Counted from the first letter of the stretch, positions 23,401 to 31,351 are shown. The stretch: 64,000 nucleotides of DNA from Corynebacterium sp. p3-SID1056 (GCF_025152525.1 NZ_JALXXL010000009.1:62001-126000), one strand, 5' to 3'. Numbers and translations are program-made. Notes: a model not told the origin generated them from the sequence alone.

Positions 23401-25134
23401 AATGCCCCCTTCGAGGTGGTCGGCTCGAGCGACGATGCCAAGGACAACGATCCCACCTACCCGGACGACACCAAGGTCAAACCGGGAGAGACGGAGAAGG
23501 TCGACCCACCGCACAACCCGGACGGCTCCACGCTGCCTGATGACACCAAGTTTGAAAAGGGCGACACGGATCTCCCGGGCACCGTCGAGGTCGACCCGGA
23601 TACCGGCGAAATCACGGTGACCCCGAACGAGGACGCCAAGCCAGGTAAGCACACCGTGACGGTCGAGATCACCTATCCGGACGGCTCCACCGATACCGTA
23701 GATGTGCCCATCGAGGTGCTCCCCGCTGACGGTGGCGACGATACGGGGGACACGGACCCCACCCCGGACGCAGACAACAACACACCTGGCTACAAGGACC
23801 AGGAAGGTTTGGCGGGTACGCCGGTCGAGTTCGCGCAGTCGGGTGACCGCGAGCTTCCGGAAGGCACGAAGTTCGTCTTCCCGCGCTTTCCCTCCGGTTG
23901 GACAATCGAGGGCGACGAGAAAACCGGTGACTTCACCATCACCTCCCCGAAGGACACACCGAACGGAACCAAGGTTGCTATTCCGATCATCGTGTCGTAT
24001 CCGGACGGCTCCACCGCTTCGCTTGAGCCGGTGCTGAAGGTCACTAGCACCTCACCCGGCACTGGTGACACCGACGGCGGCGAGAAGCCGGGGACCCCGG
24101 GTGACGGTGGTGACGGTGACAACGGCGGTGACGGCGGCGTCGAAAAGCAAGACCCGACCTACGGCGATGACCGGACCGAAACACCGCGGGAAAAGGACAC
24201 CGTGATTGAGGGGCCGAAGAACAAGGACGGCTCTGACCTGCCGGAGGATACGACCTTCAAGCCCGGCGAGCACGAGTTCCCGGGCAAGGTCGAAGTCGAC
24301 CCGAACACTGGCGAGGTCACGGTGACCCCGGACAAGGACGCCAAGGGTGGCAACTACGACATCCCGGTCGTAGTGACCTTCCCGGATGGTCAAAGCGTCA
24401 CTATCACCGTCCCGGTCCGCATCCCGCCGAAGGTAAGCGACGGCGCGGAGGTCGAGGTCTCGCCGGGCGACACCGTCATCATCGGTGGCGACGTCGACCC
24501 GAAGGACCTGCAGATCCGCTTCCCCGACGGCTCGGTGAAGGACATCTCGGAGCTGAACCCGACCAAGGATAAGGATGGCAACATCACTATCACTATCCCG
24601 AAGGATTGGGCAGACGGCACTTACATCGTCGAGACCAAGGACGGTACCCGCGTGGTTGTCCTGAAAGTCCGCGGGGCAGGCAGCGGTGGCGAGACCACAA
24701 CTGGCTCGTCCGAACTGAGCGATCGATGCATCGCCGGTCTGGCGGGCGTTGGTATCCCGCTGCTCCTGCTGATCCCGCTGGGTGTGGCCACCCAGGTTGC
24801 AATCCCGGGCTTGGAGGACTTCCGCGCCCAGGCTGGCAAGGCAATCGAGCAGGTCAATACCCAGATCCAGCAGCAGCTGGGCATCTTCAACGAGCAGTTC
24901 GCCACCGCGCTTGGCAAGAATTTCCCCGCCCGCGAACTCGGCACGGCCGCGGCCGGCCTGGCGCTCACGGTGCTCGGCTTGCTCATCGCCGACCAGATCG
25001 CCCAGGCGTGTGCCCCGAACTACGACGGGCTGAGCTCCAAGATCGGCGGCGAAGGTGACAAGGCGCAAGGGTCCTCCGCGCAAGGCTCCTCGGCGAAGGA
25101 GGACGCGAAGAAGAACGAGGAGGATGAAAGCTAG
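20455..25134 (+). CDS. giant Rib/alpha-like (YPDG) repeat surface protein
   Basis: This is a 1559-aa secreted protein. The ATG at 20455 follows AAGGAG; the frame extends 20 codons upstream without support. The signal peptide is residues 1-37 (RRRG, hydrophobic core, AVAAP). Residues ~45-490 are a unique N-terminal region, perhaps the binding head. Residues ~495-1325 hold eight Rib/YPDG modules, each with a YPDGS/T turn, alternating in two types (A: 'GDRELP..GTKF' and 'GDFTVTP'; B: 'NPDGS.LP', 'DPDTGE', 'TPDEDA') as four A-B pairs. A Cys (~1425), membrane segment, helical loop, second membrane segment and Cys (~1519) follow. These appear to be its only two cysteines. The tail is charged and there is no LPXTG sorting signal. 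It is probably a stalk-like adhesin. Confidence 0.88.
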   Translation: MTSTSPHYGKGRRRGLTMLAVSMAIAVGSQALPAVAAPVAGISPAAQAAEAPSTDEWDAANIVAADAITPGERVSKGSLDAKRNVVWGYLSFADRGTMEADDMRGAWRDTAVPAGIDVYMRYDTGGGKMSRIHKATTHVDDLGNTVYAFTFQDGTPTLAGGTWKDGSADVQLLIGKDNVAENSAIGEPMAAVRVTPGGAWYSGSVADSRNMNWSIHPVAVNDKRGPMWGETLVKLYQVSPAATGLKGQLSATADKAVARTYTGRVWNESMKGNNTENVWKRDAYNINVDNGVLFDGTDTPAKGHTVYQAVPNDAAYQALDAIRRETNPDNNRQRADIQSRMQRMADYVRTHPENFTVYSAKVSEDGTYTLRSSFDQARHADYVYMWVEDGEGNIKTNLSAWNTPEFRAPVGNDVYTEQGHTQSSLSDQQKYSNGHVPGQAHLGDNASVATAPHRDGGGNWSNVDFALATNQDGTGHTVKPGETDPKPDTSDADTYDPSYDPAQGKPGVGTKVDQTVKVPKGTKFEPTLPEGWTATEADEGGDFTVTPAENARPGTVQIPVLVTYPDGSQETVTAPFTVLPLDKDENDPRYEDAVTPPGEATIIAPPKNPDGSDLPDDSTFAPGEHDVPGKVEVDPDTGEITVTPDEDATPGDYEIPVVITYPDGSTDTPTVTITVPKDTGGDGSSDQAADNDPGYGTTEGTAGEETKVSQNGDRELPDGTKITVADAPEGWVFGEPNEVGDFTVTPDADTLDGTRVTIPVRFAYPDGTIDDTTAVFVVSNDASANDPSYKETEAPRGKDTLVDAPTNPDGSPLPEGSTFAPGESDDPDFPGRVEIDPDTGEVTLTPDEDATPDDYLIPVEVTYPDGTTEIIDLPVRVPDDSTVTPPGGDGSDDGSTDAADNDPAYSPGSGPAGSATELKQDGDRELPEGTKFVLPKPPAGWSFGEPNEHGDFTVTPPESALPGTKVSIPVTVVYPDGSSEIVNAPFEVVGSSDDAKDNDPTYPDDTKVKPGETEKVDPPHNPDGSTLPDDTKFEKGDTDLPGTVEVDPDTGEITVTPNEDAKPGKHTVTVEITYPDGSTDTVDVPIEVLPADGGDDTGDTDPTPDADNNTPGYKDQEGLAGTPVEFAQSGDRELPEGTKFVFPRFPSGWTIEGDEKTGDFTITSPKDTPNGTKVAIPIIVSYPDGSTASLEPVLKVTSTSPGTGDTDGGEKPGTPGDGGDGDNGGDGGVEKQDPTYGDDRTETPREKDTVIEGPKNKDGSDLPEDTTFKPGEHEFPGKVEVDPNTGEVTVTPDKDAKGGNYDIPVVVTFPDGQSVTITVPVRIPPKVSDGAEVEVSPGDTVIIGGDVDPKDLQIRFPDGSVKDISELNPTKDKDGNITITIPKDWADGTYIVETKDGTRVVVLKVRGAGSGGETTTGSSELSDRCIAGLAGVGIPLLLLIPLGVATQVAIPGLEDFRAQAGKAIEQVNTQIQQQLGIFNEQFATALGKNFPARELGTAAAGLALTVLGLLIADQIAQACAPNYDGLSSKIGGEGDKAQGSSAQGSSAKEDAKKNEEDES

Positions 25135-25175
25135 TCCCTTGTAGTGGGGCTTAGGTAGCCCCCAAACACGCGAAA

Positions 25176-25211
25176 CCCCCGCCCGCCGGTGTACGTACCG
25201 GTGGACGGGGG
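25176..25211 (-). terminator. terminator of rplJL
   Basis: On the minus strand CCCCCGTCCACCGGTAC / GTACACCGGCGGGCGGGGG forms a long stem followed by TTTCG, shortly after the rplL stop. It lies between convergent genes and may also serve the surface-protein gene. A smaller hairpin GGGGCT-TAGGT-AGCCCC at 25146-25162 precedes it. Confidence 0.75.
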
Positions 25212-25234
25212 TGACGTCGAGAAGCGAAAGGCTC

Positions 25235-25624
25235 TTACTTGAGGGAGACCTTTGCGCCAGCCTCCTCGAGCTTAGCCTTAGCAGCCTCAGCGTCGTCCTT
25301 GGAAGCGCCCTCGAGGATGGCCTTCGGTGCACCCTCGACCATTTCCTTAGCGTCCTTCAGGCCCAGACCGGAGACGATCTCGCGGACAGCCTTAATGACA
25401 CCGATCTTCTTCGCGCCAGCGTCCTCGAGAACGACGTCGAACTCGTCCTTCTCCTCAGCAGCGGCAGCGTCGCCAGCAGCGCCCGGAGCAGCAGCAACAG
25501 CAGCAACCGGTGCAGCAGCGGTGACGTCGAAGACCTCCTCGAATTCCTTCAGGAACTCGGAAAGCTCGATGAGGGTCATTTCCTTGAACTGCTCAATGAG
25601 CTCGTCCTTAGACAGCTTAGCCAT
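25235..25624 (-). CDS. rplL: 50S ribosomal protein L7/L12
   Basis: This is the 129-aa stalk protein that recruits translation factors. An N-terminal dimerisation helix ([21 protein letters not shown]) is followed by an Ala/Gly-rich hinge ([19 protein letters not shown]) and a C-terminal factor-binding domain ([22 protein letters not shown]). Second gene of the rplJL unit; 64 nt separate the two. Confidence 0.97.
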   Translation of the reverse strand: MAKLSKDELIEQFKEMTLIELSEFLKEFEEVFDVTAAAPVAAVAAAPGAAGDAAAAEEKDEFDVVLEDAGAKKIGVIKAVREIVSGLGLKDAKEMVEGAPKAILEGASKDDAEAAKAKLEEAGAKVSLK

Positions 25625-25688
25625 GGTGGCATCCTTTCTGTTGGTGGGCGTTTCCGCCCGAATGTTTGGTGTGTGTAGTTAGTTCGCG

Positions 25689-26210
25689 TTATGCGGCGTC
25701 GTCCTGCTTGTCCTGCAGTGCAGCGACAAGGCGGGCCGTCTTGGACGCCGGAGCCTGGAACAGGCCGGCGGCCTTTGCCAAGGAGCCCTCGAAGGCACCA
25801 GCGAGCTTTGCAAGAGTGGTCTCGCGGTTGTCCATCTCGGCGATGGCGTCAACCTGAGCGGCATCGATGGCCTTGCCATCCATGTAGCCGCCCTTGATCA
25901 CGAATGCGTCGTGATCCTTGTTGAACTTCTTCATGACCTTCGCAGCGTCGACTGCCTCGCCCTTGATGAAGGCGACAGCGGTCGGGCCGGTGAGAAGATC
26001 GTCGAGACCCTCGATGCCCTGCTCGTTCGCAGCGATCTTGATGAGGGTGTTCTTGGCGACGTGGTATTCGACGTCGAAGCCGAGCTCACCGCGGAGTTCC
26101 TGCAGCTGACCAACGGTCAGGCCACGGTACTCAGTCAGCACGATCGAGCTAGCTGCCTCGAACTTTTCCTTCAGAACCTTAAGCTCCTGCTCGTTCTTCG
26201 GGTTAGCCAT
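25689..26210 (-). CDS. rplJ: 50S ribosomal protein L10
   Basis: This is a 173-aa protein that forms the base of the ribosomal stalk and carries the L7/L12 dimers. The start is the ATG at 26210 ([11 protein letters not shown]), spaced correctly from AGGAGG; a GTG two codons upstream is less likely. The C-terminal tail that binds L12 is Ala/Asp-rich ([13 protein letters not shown]). An L10-type leader with an attenuator precedes it. Confidence 0.96.
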   Translation of the reverse strand: MANPKNEQELKVLKEKFEAASSIVLTEYRGLTVGQLQELRGELGFDVEYHVAKNTLIKIAANEQGIEGLDDLLTGPTAVAFIKGEAVDAAKVMKKFNKDHDAFVIKGGYMDGKAIDAAQVDAIAEMDNRETTLAKLAGAFEGSLAKAAGLFQAPASKTARLVAALQDKQDDAA

Positions 26211-26261
26211 GTACACACGCCTCCTTCCAATTCTTCATGTCCTTCAATCCGCCCGGGACAC

Positions 26262-26423
26262 AAAAAGTGCCCCGTGCAGAAGCACGAGGCACCTGAAAGG
26301 CAAGCCACGTTTCTCCTGCGTGGGTCGATCCCTGGAGTGGGATACCTTCGACTCCGCTTTACGCAGAGTGACCGACGGTCTTCGGTGAAACTTGAGCGCG
26401 GGATTCCACCCGCTCAAACTTCG
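26262..26423 (-). ncRNA. L10 leader with attenuator
   Basis: The minus-strand leader of rplJ carries the features of the ribosomal protein L10 leader: a long imperfect stem around AAGACCGTCGGTCACTCTGC, the facing CCACGCAGG segment, and at its 3' end a terminator-like hairpin GTGCCTCGTGC-TTCT-GCACGGGGCAC followed by TTTTTG (26262-26292). In this family L10 (with L12) binds its own leader to repress rplJL. Boundaries are approximate. Confidence 0.75.
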
Positions 26424-26429
26424 TGCCGT

Positions 26430-26459
26430 AGCTTAGCCGCTTGTGGCCATGTATTCCAA
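26430..26459 (-). promoter_or_regulatory. rplJL promoter
   Basis: TTGGAA (26454-26459) and TAAGCT (26430-26435) on the minus strand are 18 nt apart, placing the start just upstream of the L10 leader. Confidence 0.5.
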
Positions 26460-26478
26460 ATCGCGTTTAGGCGCGTTG

Positions 26479-26520
26479 CGCTGATGACTGTTTTTACGTT
26501 CGCGCGAAACAGTCATCAGC
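26479..26520. terminator. strong inverted repeat after the surface-protein pseudogene
   Basis: CGCTGATGACTGTTT and its complement form a perfect stem of about 14 bp around a short loop. It includes the stop codon of the pseudogene's last frame. The right arm on the minus strand is preceded by an A-rich loop and lacks a clear T-run. Confidence 0.5.
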
Positions 26521-27808
26521 GATTCTGTTCACCCGATGCGTGCCGGAGCATCTTCGCCGCCGCGGCAAACAGGACGATGCCACCAAGCAGCGCCATCAGC
26601 CCCACGCCCAGGATCAGTCCCCCCAGAACCCGCCAGCGGCGATCCCCTGCGCGGTCATAATCTGCTGCGCATCCGCGTCGTCCTCGGCCGCGTGCAAACT
26701 GTTGGGGTCAGTCCCGTCAAAGGAGGACACAATCCCGCCACCAGCAGTGGCAGTGCTTGTCGACGCCGCAGACGTCGCCGCCTTCGCAGCTTGCTTCGCG
26801 CTCGCGGTCGCACTCGGTTTGGCCTGCGCAGTCTTCTTCGCCTGGCCAGGTGGTTTCTTCTGCGCCGTTGGCTTCACTTGCTCCGCTGGTTTTTCCTGCG
26901 CCAGCGCCCGGCGCGCAGTCTGCGTCGCAGACTTTTGCTCGGCAGTCCGCTGCGCAGGACGCTGCGTCGCGTGCTGCGCCGTCGGTCTGCGCCGCTTCCC
27001 CGAGTCCGAAAACAATGTCGGCCGGGTCGTTCCAGGTAGCGGGCACCTGGCGGTCGTCTTTGACCTGCGGTCGCAGCCCAGGCTTGCACGCTGCAGTTTG
27101 CTCTTGCGCTTGCTCTCCGACGTGTAATTCCGCGCGGTGGACGGGCGTTTCGGTCTCAGCTAACGGCGTCACCTCCGCTTCGCCACTGCTGTCCCCCACC
27201 TGCCAGGTGTACGTCGCCTCGTTCGACGTCGCACCACCCGCGTGCGCCACCACGCGCATGGTGTAAGTCCCTGGCTAAGTTAAGAGCCAATTCGCGTGCG
27301 CGTGCGCCGGCATGTCCTGTTGGATCTTCTCGCCCGCTGTCAACCCGAGAGCCCCACTTTCCAGCACCGGACCGATATCTCCGAGTCCCTGCGCTTGGAA
27401 GAGGTACACCGCGCCTGGGCCGCCTACCTCGAGAAACTCGATATCAATGTCGCTGGCGTCCGCGAGCGCCTGCGTGTCCCAACCCGGCCAGAGCAGGTCC
27501 GACTGCTGGGTCTGCGGCAACAGGTGGCTGGGAGCCTCAACCCCCTCCAGACGTGCGGTCTCCTCCGTGTAGGCGTGCTCCCCCACGACGAGCTCCACGT
27601 CTTCCGGAGCATGACGCGCGTGCGTGCCGGTCACATCTTCCTGCAGACTCAGCGCAATCGAGTCGCCCTCTGGATACACCGCGAATGCATCGACGTGCCC
27701 CGTCTCCAGCATCAGCTCAACTGCGGCAGCGCGCGGCAGCATACACACGAGGACAAGGACAGTCATGAGCGACGCCAACGCGCACCGAATTCTTCCAGAG
27801 CTTTGCAC
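26516..27808 (-). pseudogene. decayed surface protein with choice-of-anchor M type domain
   Basis: The minus strand encodes a secreted protein in three pieces. Piece 1 (GTG 27808 to 27275) has a signal-like N-terminus (LASLMTVLVLVCMLPRAAA) and then a domain typical of actinobacterial choice-of-anchor M proteins (GHVDAFAVYPEGDSIALSLQ, APEDVELVVG, LPQTQQSDLLWPGWDTQ, AHANWLLT). An in-frame TAG (27275-27277) interrupts it, and the domain resumes directly (PGTYTMRVVAHAGG). A frameshift near 26970 leads into a Lys/Gln/Ala/Pro linker. A second frameshift in a C6 run (26619-26624) leads into a membrane anchor (GGLILGVGLMALLGGIVLFAA). Such proteins accompany zinc-regulated ABC transporters in corynebacteria. 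A Zur-like palindrome abuts the start. Confidence 0.75.
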
Positions 27809-27831
27809 TTAATGACCATTATTTTCATTAA
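27809..27831. promoter_or_regulatory. Zur-like palindrome
   Basis: The 23-bp element has arms TTAATGA and TCATTAA with AT-x-AT in the middle, matching the general form of actinobacterial zinc-regulator (Zur) boxes. It directly abuts the GTG start of the surface-protein pseudogene. A TAATGG hexamer inside it could be a -10 of a leaderless transcript. Confidence 0.5.
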
Positions 27832-27945
27832 CGAGATGGGGGAAATTCCCAGGCCTACTGGTTGCTCCCAGACTCATTCCGCACGTGCGGATCTTCGGGG
27901 CCGGCTGGCACAAGCCTCGCCCCAAGCGCGTTGCCCCACCGACCC

Positions 27946-27970
27946 AACCGGAGCTAGCTCCATTTAGACC
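27946..27970. repeat. palindromic dispersed repeat, copy 2
   Basis: AACCGGAGCTAGCTCC followed by ATTTAGACC; differs from copy 1 at two of 25 positions. Confidence 0.8.
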
Positions 27971-28014
27971 AATCCCGCCTGCAAAACCCCAGGTGGCTTC
28001 ACCGTCACTACCCC

Positions 28015-28039
28015 AAACGGAGCTAGCTCCATCTAGACC
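28015..28039. repeat. palindromic dispersed repeat, copy 3
   Basis: AAACGGAGCTAGCTCC followed by ATCTAGACC; it starts 69 bp from the start of copy 2, in the same orientation. Confidence 0.8.
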
Positions 28040-28071
28040 AACCCCACCAACCCCCGCACACCCAAAACCAA

Positions 28072-28116
28072 AAGCGCCCCGGGCCAGACTCACAAAAAGT
28101 CTGGCGCCGGGGCGCT
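28072..28116 (-). terminator. rho-independent terminator of rplKA
   Basis: On the minus strand AAGCGCCCCGGCGCCAGACT - TTTTTGTG - AGTCTGGCCCGGGGCGCTT is followed by TTGGTTTTG. The stem is about 19 bp with one mismatch. Confidence 0.92.
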
Positions 28117-28132
28117 TCACGCGTGTCGGGAC

Positions 28133-28843
28133 TTATGCCTTCTTGGCGTAGTCCTTCTCCACGGACGGGTCAACCGGGACGCCCGGGCCCTGGGTCGCGG
28201 AAACCACGATCTTCTTCAGGTAGATGCCCTTGGCGGATGCCGGCTTCAGACGCAGCACCTCGTCGAGCAGGGCGCCGTAGTTCTCGGCGAGCTGCTCGGC
28301 GGTGAAGGAAGCCTTGCCGATCAGTGCGTGCAGGTTCGCAGCCTTGTCCACGCGGAAGGCGATCTTGCCGCCCTTGGACTCGGAGACAGCCTTCGCCACG
28401 TCCGGGGTGACGGTGCCGGTCTTCGGGTTCGGCATCAGGCCACGCGGGCCGAGCACGCGAGCGACGCGGCCGACCTTGGCCATCTGATCCGGCGTTGCGA
28501 TGGCAACGTCGAAGTCGAGCTGACCAGCGTTGATCTGCTCGATGAGCTCGTCGGTGCCCACGATGTCAGCGCCGGCTTCCTTTGCCTTGGTGGCGTTCTC
28601 GCCCTCGGCGAAGACGGCGACGCGGACGGTCTTACCGGTGCCGTGCGGCAGGTTGACGGTGCCGCGGACCAGCTGGTCGGCCTTGCGCGGGTCGACGGAC
28701 AGACGCATGGCGACGTCGATGGTGGCGTCGTAGTTCTTGGAGGAGGTCTCCTGCGCCAGCTTCACCGCGTCGAGCGGGTGGTACAGGGCGTCGCGGTCGA
28801 CCTGTGCGAGGGTCTCGGTGTAACGCTTGGACTTCTTAGCCAT
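28133..28843 (-). CDS. rplA: 50S ribosomal protein L1
   Basis: This is the 236-aa protein of the L1 stalk, which assists release of deacylated tRNA. It begins [18 protein letters not shown] and contains the [21 protein letters not shown] segment and the [13 protein letters not shown] loop typical of L1. It lies 85 nt downstream of rplK, with a strong terminator after it. Confidence 0.97.
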   Translation of the reverse strand: MAKKSKRYTETLAQVDRDALYHPLDAVKLAQETSSKNYDATIDVAMRLSVDPRKADQLVRGTVNLPHGTGKTVRVAVFAEGENATKAKEAGADIVGTDELIEQINAGQLDFDVAIATPDQMAKVGRVARVLGPRGLMPNPKTGTVTPDVAKAVSESKGGKIAFRVDKAANLHALIGKASFTAEQLAENYGALLDEVLRLKPASAKGIYLKKIVVSATQGPGVPVDPSVEKDYAKKA

Positions 28844-28928
28844 GTTGCGTTCCTTTCTTCGTGTGTGATGTCAAGGAGTGGTGGTACGGGCCTGGCCGGC
28901 CCTCCCACCTTTCAGTGTCGAGCGGTTT

Positions 28929-29357
28929 TTACTTCTCGACGGTGATGCCCATGGAGCGGGCGGTACCTGCGATAATCGCGGCGCCTGCCTCGATGTCGCG
29001 GGCGTTGAGGTCCTTCTTCTTGGTCTCAGCGATCTCCTTGCACTGATCCCAGGTGACGGAGCCGACCTTCTGGGTGTGCGGGACGCCGGAGCCCTTCTGA
29101 ATGCCCGCGGCCTTGAGCAGCAGGGAAGCTGCCGGCGGGGACTTCAGGATGAAGTCGAAGGAGCGGTCCTCGTAGACGGTGATTTCCACCGGGATGATGT
29201 TGCCGCGCATCGACTCGGTAGCGGCGTTGTAGGCCTTGGTGAACTCGACGATGTTCACGCCGTGCGCACCGAGAGCCGGGCCAACCGGCGGCGCCGGGTT
29301 TGCCATGCCTGCCTCGATCTGCAGCTTGATCAGGCCAGTGACCTTCTTCTTAGCCAT
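28929..29357 (-). CDS. rplK: 50S ribosomal protein L11
   Basis: This is the 142-aa GTPase-centre protein. It starts [17 protein letters not shown] and contains the [18 protein letters not shown] proline-rich turn of L11 ([17 protein letters not shown]). First gene of rplKA, separated from nusG by a terminator. Confidence 0.97.
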   Translation of the reverse strand: MAKKKVTGLIKLQIEAGMANPAPPVGPALGAHGVNIVEFTKAYNAATESMRGNIIPVEITVYEDRSFDFILKSPPAASLLLKAAGIQKGSGVPHTQKVGSVTWDQCKEIAETKKKDLNARDIEAGAAIIAGTARSMGITVEK

Positions 29358-29454
29358 CGTTAAACCTCAATTCCTTGGTACGGCGCACCGCCCACGATGA
29401 TGGCAGTGCACCTCCGGATGCCCTGGTATTCGCAGAGCCACCGGGGAGACGAAC

Positions 29455-29497
29455 AAAAAACGTCGCGCTTGCCCGCGTATGGGCATGCGCGACGTTT
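29455..29497 (-). terminator. terminator between nusG and rplK
   Basis: On the minus strand AACGTCGCGC-TGCCC ... GGGCA-GCGCGACGTT is followed by TTTTTTG. The position, about 40 nt after the nusG stop, makes rplKA a separate unit unless termination is partial. Confidence 0.9.
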
Positions 29498-29539
29498 GAG
29501 CTTACGGCAGTCGGGGCCGAAGAAGCAAAACGCTTTGTG

Positions 29540-30463
29540 CTACATGATCCGCTCGATCTGGTCCGCGGTCAGCTCCACCGGAGTCTCGCGGCCGAAGATG
29601 GACACCAGGGCCTGGATCTTGCCGGTCTCGTCGTCGATCTCGGAGATCGTCGCGGAGACAGAGGCGAACGCGCCGGACAGGATCGTGACCGCCTCGCCGA
29701 CCTTGTAGTCGTGCGAAATCTTCGGCTTGTTCTCCTCCTGCGGCAGATCCACGACGGTCTCGCCCTCGGCGTTGGGCTTCGCCGCCTGACCGTCGACCGG
29801 TGCGGCCTTGGGCATCAGGAACTTAGCGACGTCACGGTGCTTGACCGGAGTCGCGTTGCCCTCGTTGCCCACGAAGCTGGTCACACCCGGGGTCTCGCGG
29901 ACAACAGACCACGCCGCGTCGTTCATCTCCATGCGCACGAGCACGTAGCCGGGCAGGAGCTTGCGCTTGACGATCTTGCGCTTGTCGTCCTTCTTCTCCA
30001 CAACCTGCTCGATGGGCACGACCACGTCGTAGATGGAGTCCTCCACCTCGAGGGTCTGGATACGCATCTCCAGGTTGGTCTTCACCTTGTTCTCGTAGCC
30101 CGAGTAGGACTGAATGATGTACCAGTCGCCCGGCAGCTTCTTCAGCTCGCGTACGTAGGCGCGCAGGCGGCGCTTGTACTCTGCGTCCGCATCAGCGCCC
30201 AGTGCAGACGCGGCGGCGTCGACGTCGCCCTGCGCGATCTCGCCCTCTGCCGCCGGCTCTGCGTCAGATTCAGTTTCGGGATCGGTCTCGGGCGTGACCG
30301 GGGCCCCCTCCTCGACCATGTCGAGCTCCGCCTCCTGTGCTGCTTCCGCCGCGGCTTCCTGCTCGGGTTCTTGCGTGGCGTCTTCCGCGTTCGTTTCCGG
30401 ATCGGTCTGCTCACCCACGGGCGCGCCTTCCCCGATCATCTCCAGCTCGTTTTCCTCAGCCAT
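29540..30463 (-). CDS. nusG: transcription termination/antitermination factor NusG
   Basis: This is a 307-aa protein. The NGN domain is recognisable by [19 protein letters not shown] and by [11 protein letters not shown]; the C-terminal KOW domain by [16 protein letters not shown]. The first ~100 residues are an acidic, Glu/Ala/Pro-rich extension of the kind common in actinobacterial NusG, with an internal near-duplication (EMIGEGAPV / DMVEEGAPV). I chose the ATG at 30463 with GAAGGAG upstream over the 24-codon upstream extension. Confidence 0.95.
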   Translation of the reverse strand: MAEENELEMIGEGAPVGEQTDPETNAEDATQEPEQEAAAEAAQEAELDMVEEGAPVTPETDPETESDAEPAAEGEIAQGDVDAAASALGADADAEYKRRLRAYVRELKKLPGDWYIIQSYSGYENKVKTNLEMRIQTLEVEDSIYDVVVPIEQVVEKKDDKRKIVKRKLLPGYVLVRMEMNDAAWSVVRETPGVTSFVGNEGNATPVKHRDVAKFLMPKAAPVDGQAAKPNAEGETVVDLPQEENKPKISHDYKVGEAVTILSGAFASVSATISEIDDETGKIQALVSIFGRETPVELTADQIERIM

Positions 30464-30533
30464 GGTAAGTCTCCTTCGATCCTTTGTAAGTCTCACCCAA
30501 GCGTACCCACGTTGGTGGGCACAGGTGCTGGCC

Positions 30534-30577
30534 AAAAACTTATCCCGCCCCTCGAGTCCTTTCGAGGCGGCGGGATA
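30534..30577 (-). terminator. terminator between secE and nusG
   Basis: On the minus strand TATCCCGCCGCCTCG ... CTCGAGGGGCGGGATA is followed by AGTTTTTGG. It is a canonical rho-independent signal inside what is usually a secE-nusG operon. Confidence 0.88.
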
Positions 30578-30601
30578 CTACTTAACCTTCGAGCATTATA
30601 G

Positions 30602-30922
30602 CTAACGAATGAAGATCCATTCAACCAGCATGGTGGCCAGGCGATCTGTGCCCCACACCAAAATGGTCAGCACGATCAGGAATGCGAACACAACCAGCGT
30701 GTAGTTGAGCATTTCCTTGCCGGTCGGCCAGATGACCTTACGCATCTCCTCGACGACTTCGCCCGGAAAGGTGGCAATGCTGCCCTTCTTGGTTTCCTCG
30801 TCGCCTTCCGGCTGTGCGGGGGTGCGCTTCTTCTCGTAAGCGTCCGTGGAAACAGGAGAAACCCCGCGCAGCTGACGCTTTCCTGTCGGCTGTGCTGGGT
30901 TCTGACCGTCGGGGTTAGTCAA
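30602..30922 (-). CDS. secE: preprotein translocase subunit SecE
   Basis: This is a 106-aa clamp subunit of the SecYEG channel. The conserved amphipathic helix (FPGEVVEEMRKVIWPTGKEM) precedes a single C-terminal membrane segment (TLVVFAFLIVLTILVW). I chose the TTG at 30922 behind GGAGGAG. The open frame continues into the tRNA-Trp gene, so a longer product is not credible. Confidence 0.93.
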   Translation of the reverse strand: MTNPDGQNPAQPTGKRQLRGVSPVSTDAYEKKRTPAQPEGDEETKKGSIATFPGEVVEEMRKVIWPTGKEMLNYTLVVFAFLIVLTILVWGTDRLATMLVEWIFIR

Positions 30923-30949
30923 GAAAACTCCTCCACGTTGATGTTTTGG

Positions 30950-31022
30950 CAGGGGCGACAGGACTCGAACCTGCAACCTACGGTTTTGGAGACCGTTGCG
31001 CTACCAATTGCGCCACGCCCCT
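30950..31022 (-). tRNA. tRNA-Trp (anticodon CCA)
   Basis: This is a 73-nt cloverleaf: acceptor AGGGGCG/CGCCCCT, D-arm, anticodon loop CTCCAAA (CCA), T-arm GCAGG-TTCGAGT-CCTGT, discriminator G. No CCA is encoded. It lies 28 nt upstream of the secE start. Confidence 0.97.
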
Positions 31023-31091
31023 AGGTCCTGCAAACACGTACAGGAGCCTAACCCTACCACGAGCACCGTCGCGCCCGCTTGAAAGGTTGAG

Positions 31092-31163
31092 TAGCGATGG
31101 AGAGAATTGAACTCTCGACACAGCGATTATGAGTCGCTTGCTCTACCACTGAGCTACACCGCC
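31092..31163 (-). tRNA. tRNA-Met (anticodon CAT)
   Basis: This is a 72-nt cloverleaf: acceptor GGCGGTG/CATCGCT, anticodon loop CTCATAA (CAT), T-arm GAGAG-TTCAATT-CTCTC, discriminator A. The 1-72 pair (G-U) is not the C-A mismatch of an initiator, so I read it as elongator Met. A tRNA-Ile2 reading (modified CAT) is less likely but possible. Confidence 0.92.
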
Positions 31164-31188
31164 ATGTGCTTGCCTAAGCAAACAACAG

Positions 31189-31261
31189 AGCCCCCTGACA
31201 GAATCGAACTGTCGACCTTTTCCTTACCATGGAAACGCTCTGCCGACTGAGCTAAGGGGGC
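31189..31261 (-). tRNA. tRNA-Thr (anticodon GGT)
   Basis: This is a 73-nt cloverleaf: acceptor GCCCCCT/AGGGGGC, anticodon stem TTTCC/GGAAA with loop ATGGTAA (GGT), T-arm GACAG-TTCGATT-CTGTC, discriminator T. Confidence 0.96.
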
Positions 31262-31322
31262 ACAGCCTCGTTGTTGTGAATCTCACCTCTCGGTGTGACC
31301 CGCTCCGTTGAAGCCTTGAAAA

Positions 31323-31351
31323 GATTAACCCGAACCGCTTAAAGAACACAA
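31323..31351 (-). promoter_or_regulatory. promoter of tRNA-Thr-Met-Trp unit
   Basis: On the minus strand TTGTGT (31346-31351) and TTAATC (31323-31328) are 17 nt apart, about 55 nt before tRNA-Thr. Confidence 0.5.

Larger units (their letters stand above)
27832..28071. other. intergenic region with two palindromic repeats
   Basis: This stretch of about 240 nt between the Zur-like site and the rplA terminator holds no gene. It contains a short ATTCCGCACGTGCGGAT palindrome near 27880 and two copies of the GGAGCTAGCTCC element. The rest is C-rich on the plus strand. Confidence 0.6.

Noticed and set aside
26540..27127. Plus-strand 195-aa Ala/Cys-rich ORF
   Set aside because: It lies opposite the Lys/Gln/Pro linker of the decayed surface protein; the apparent hydrophobicity comes from reading that low-complexity DNA backwards.
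29540..30463. NusG fused to another protein because of its ~100-residue acidic N-terminus
   Set aside because: Acidic N-terminal extensions are common in actinobacterial NusG, and the segment has no domain pattern.
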